NCBI GenBank assembly: GCA_009700485.1
Contig: WLLZ01000120.1
Coordinates: 1 to 5,409, forward strand
Source: Actinomycetota bacterium
GTDB lineage: Bacteria > Actinomycetota > Actinomycetes > S36-B12
Direction: 5' to 3'
DNA length: 5,409 bases
The notes below the pieces were generated by a model. That model searched no databases, was not told where the DNA came from, and saw only the letters and a program-made list of their open reading frames with translations. The translations under genes and the position numbers were made by a program. Within the stretch, counting starts at the first letter, position 1. Each line of letters opens with the position of its first letter. Below are positions 5,240-5,409 of this stretch, piece by piece.

Positions 5240-5409
5240 ATGGCCCGAGCAGTAGGTATTGACCTTGGTACGACCAACTCGGTCGTATCGGTCCTCGAAG
5301 GCGGCGAACCCGTCGTAATCGCAAACGCGGAAGGCTCCCGGACTACCCCGTCCGTCGTGGCCTTCGCGAAGAACGGTGAAGTACTGGTCGGCGAGGTCGC
5401 CAAGCGCCA
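5240..5409 (+). CDS. dnaK: Molecular chaperone DnaK (Hsp70), 5' end only
   Basis: The first 56 codons and two bases of the next are present before the window ends. The protein begins MARAVGIDLGTTNS; residues 6-14 are the phosphate-1 ATP-binding motif of Hsp70 ATPases, and ANAEGSRTTPSVVAF (28-42) is the typical following strand-loop region. DnaK is the cytoplasmic ATP-driven folding chaperone that works with DnaJ and GrpE. A clear AAAGGAG site at 5223-5229 lies 10 nt before the ATG. A HAIR operator upstream points to HspR repression. A plus-strand promoter is not certain; TATTAC (5164-5169) is a possible -10. In actinobacteria grpE, dnaJ and hspR normally follow. Confidence 0.97.
   Translation, partial: MARAVGIDLGTTNSVVSVLEGGEPVVIANAEGSRTTPSVVAFAKNGEVLVGEVAKR

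Noticed and set aside
5152..5403. Minus-strand open frame of 83 codons over the dnaK start
   Set aside because: It is antisense to the unmistakable DnaK N-terminus and has no ribosome site or family signature.

Overview
The window looks like a chromosomal segment of an actinobacterium (Actinomycetota) of moderate GC content. This rests on a HspR-type inverted repeat (HAIR) upstream of dnaK, an AmiS amide channel and FmdA/FmdB-type proteins that resemble actinobacterial family members recalled from memory, and GTG starts. The genus cannot be named from the sequence. No mobile element, tRNA, rRNA, CRISPR array or phage gene is visible.

Layout. On the minus strand, 1812 down to 1 holds two overlapping genes for a soluble NAD-dependent formate dehydrogenase: fdsG (24 kDa-like [2Fe-2S] subunit), then fdsB (NuoF-like FMN/NADH subunit), which runs off the left edge inside its 4Fe-4S motif. 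A divergent control region (1813-2007) carries a perfect 7-bp inverted repeat, a TTGACA box, and a perfect 9-bp hairpin just before the next gene. On the plus strand follow amiS (2008-2607, UreI/AmiS-type amide channel) and fmdA (2663-3991, formamidase). A strong bidirectional terminator (4005-4041) separates fmdA from a convergent minus-strand fmdB-type zinc-ribbon gene (4337-4047). Further right on the minus strand is an unrecognised secreted, alanine-rich helical protein (5053-4466). It is divergent from the 5' end of dnaK (5240 onward), and the two share a control region containing the HAIR element.

How the genes fit together. AmiS would admit formamide or another short amide. FmdA would hydrolyse it to ammonia and formate. 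FdsG/FdsB, with a catalytic FdsA expected beyond the left edge, would oxidise formate to CO2 and give NADH. The FmdB-like zinc ribbon is a frequent partner of formamidases. The block 1-4337 therefore reads as a compact formamide-use unit yielding nitrogen and reducing power; each step is known from its family, while the coupling is inferred from gene order. The right end is a separate heat-shock locus.
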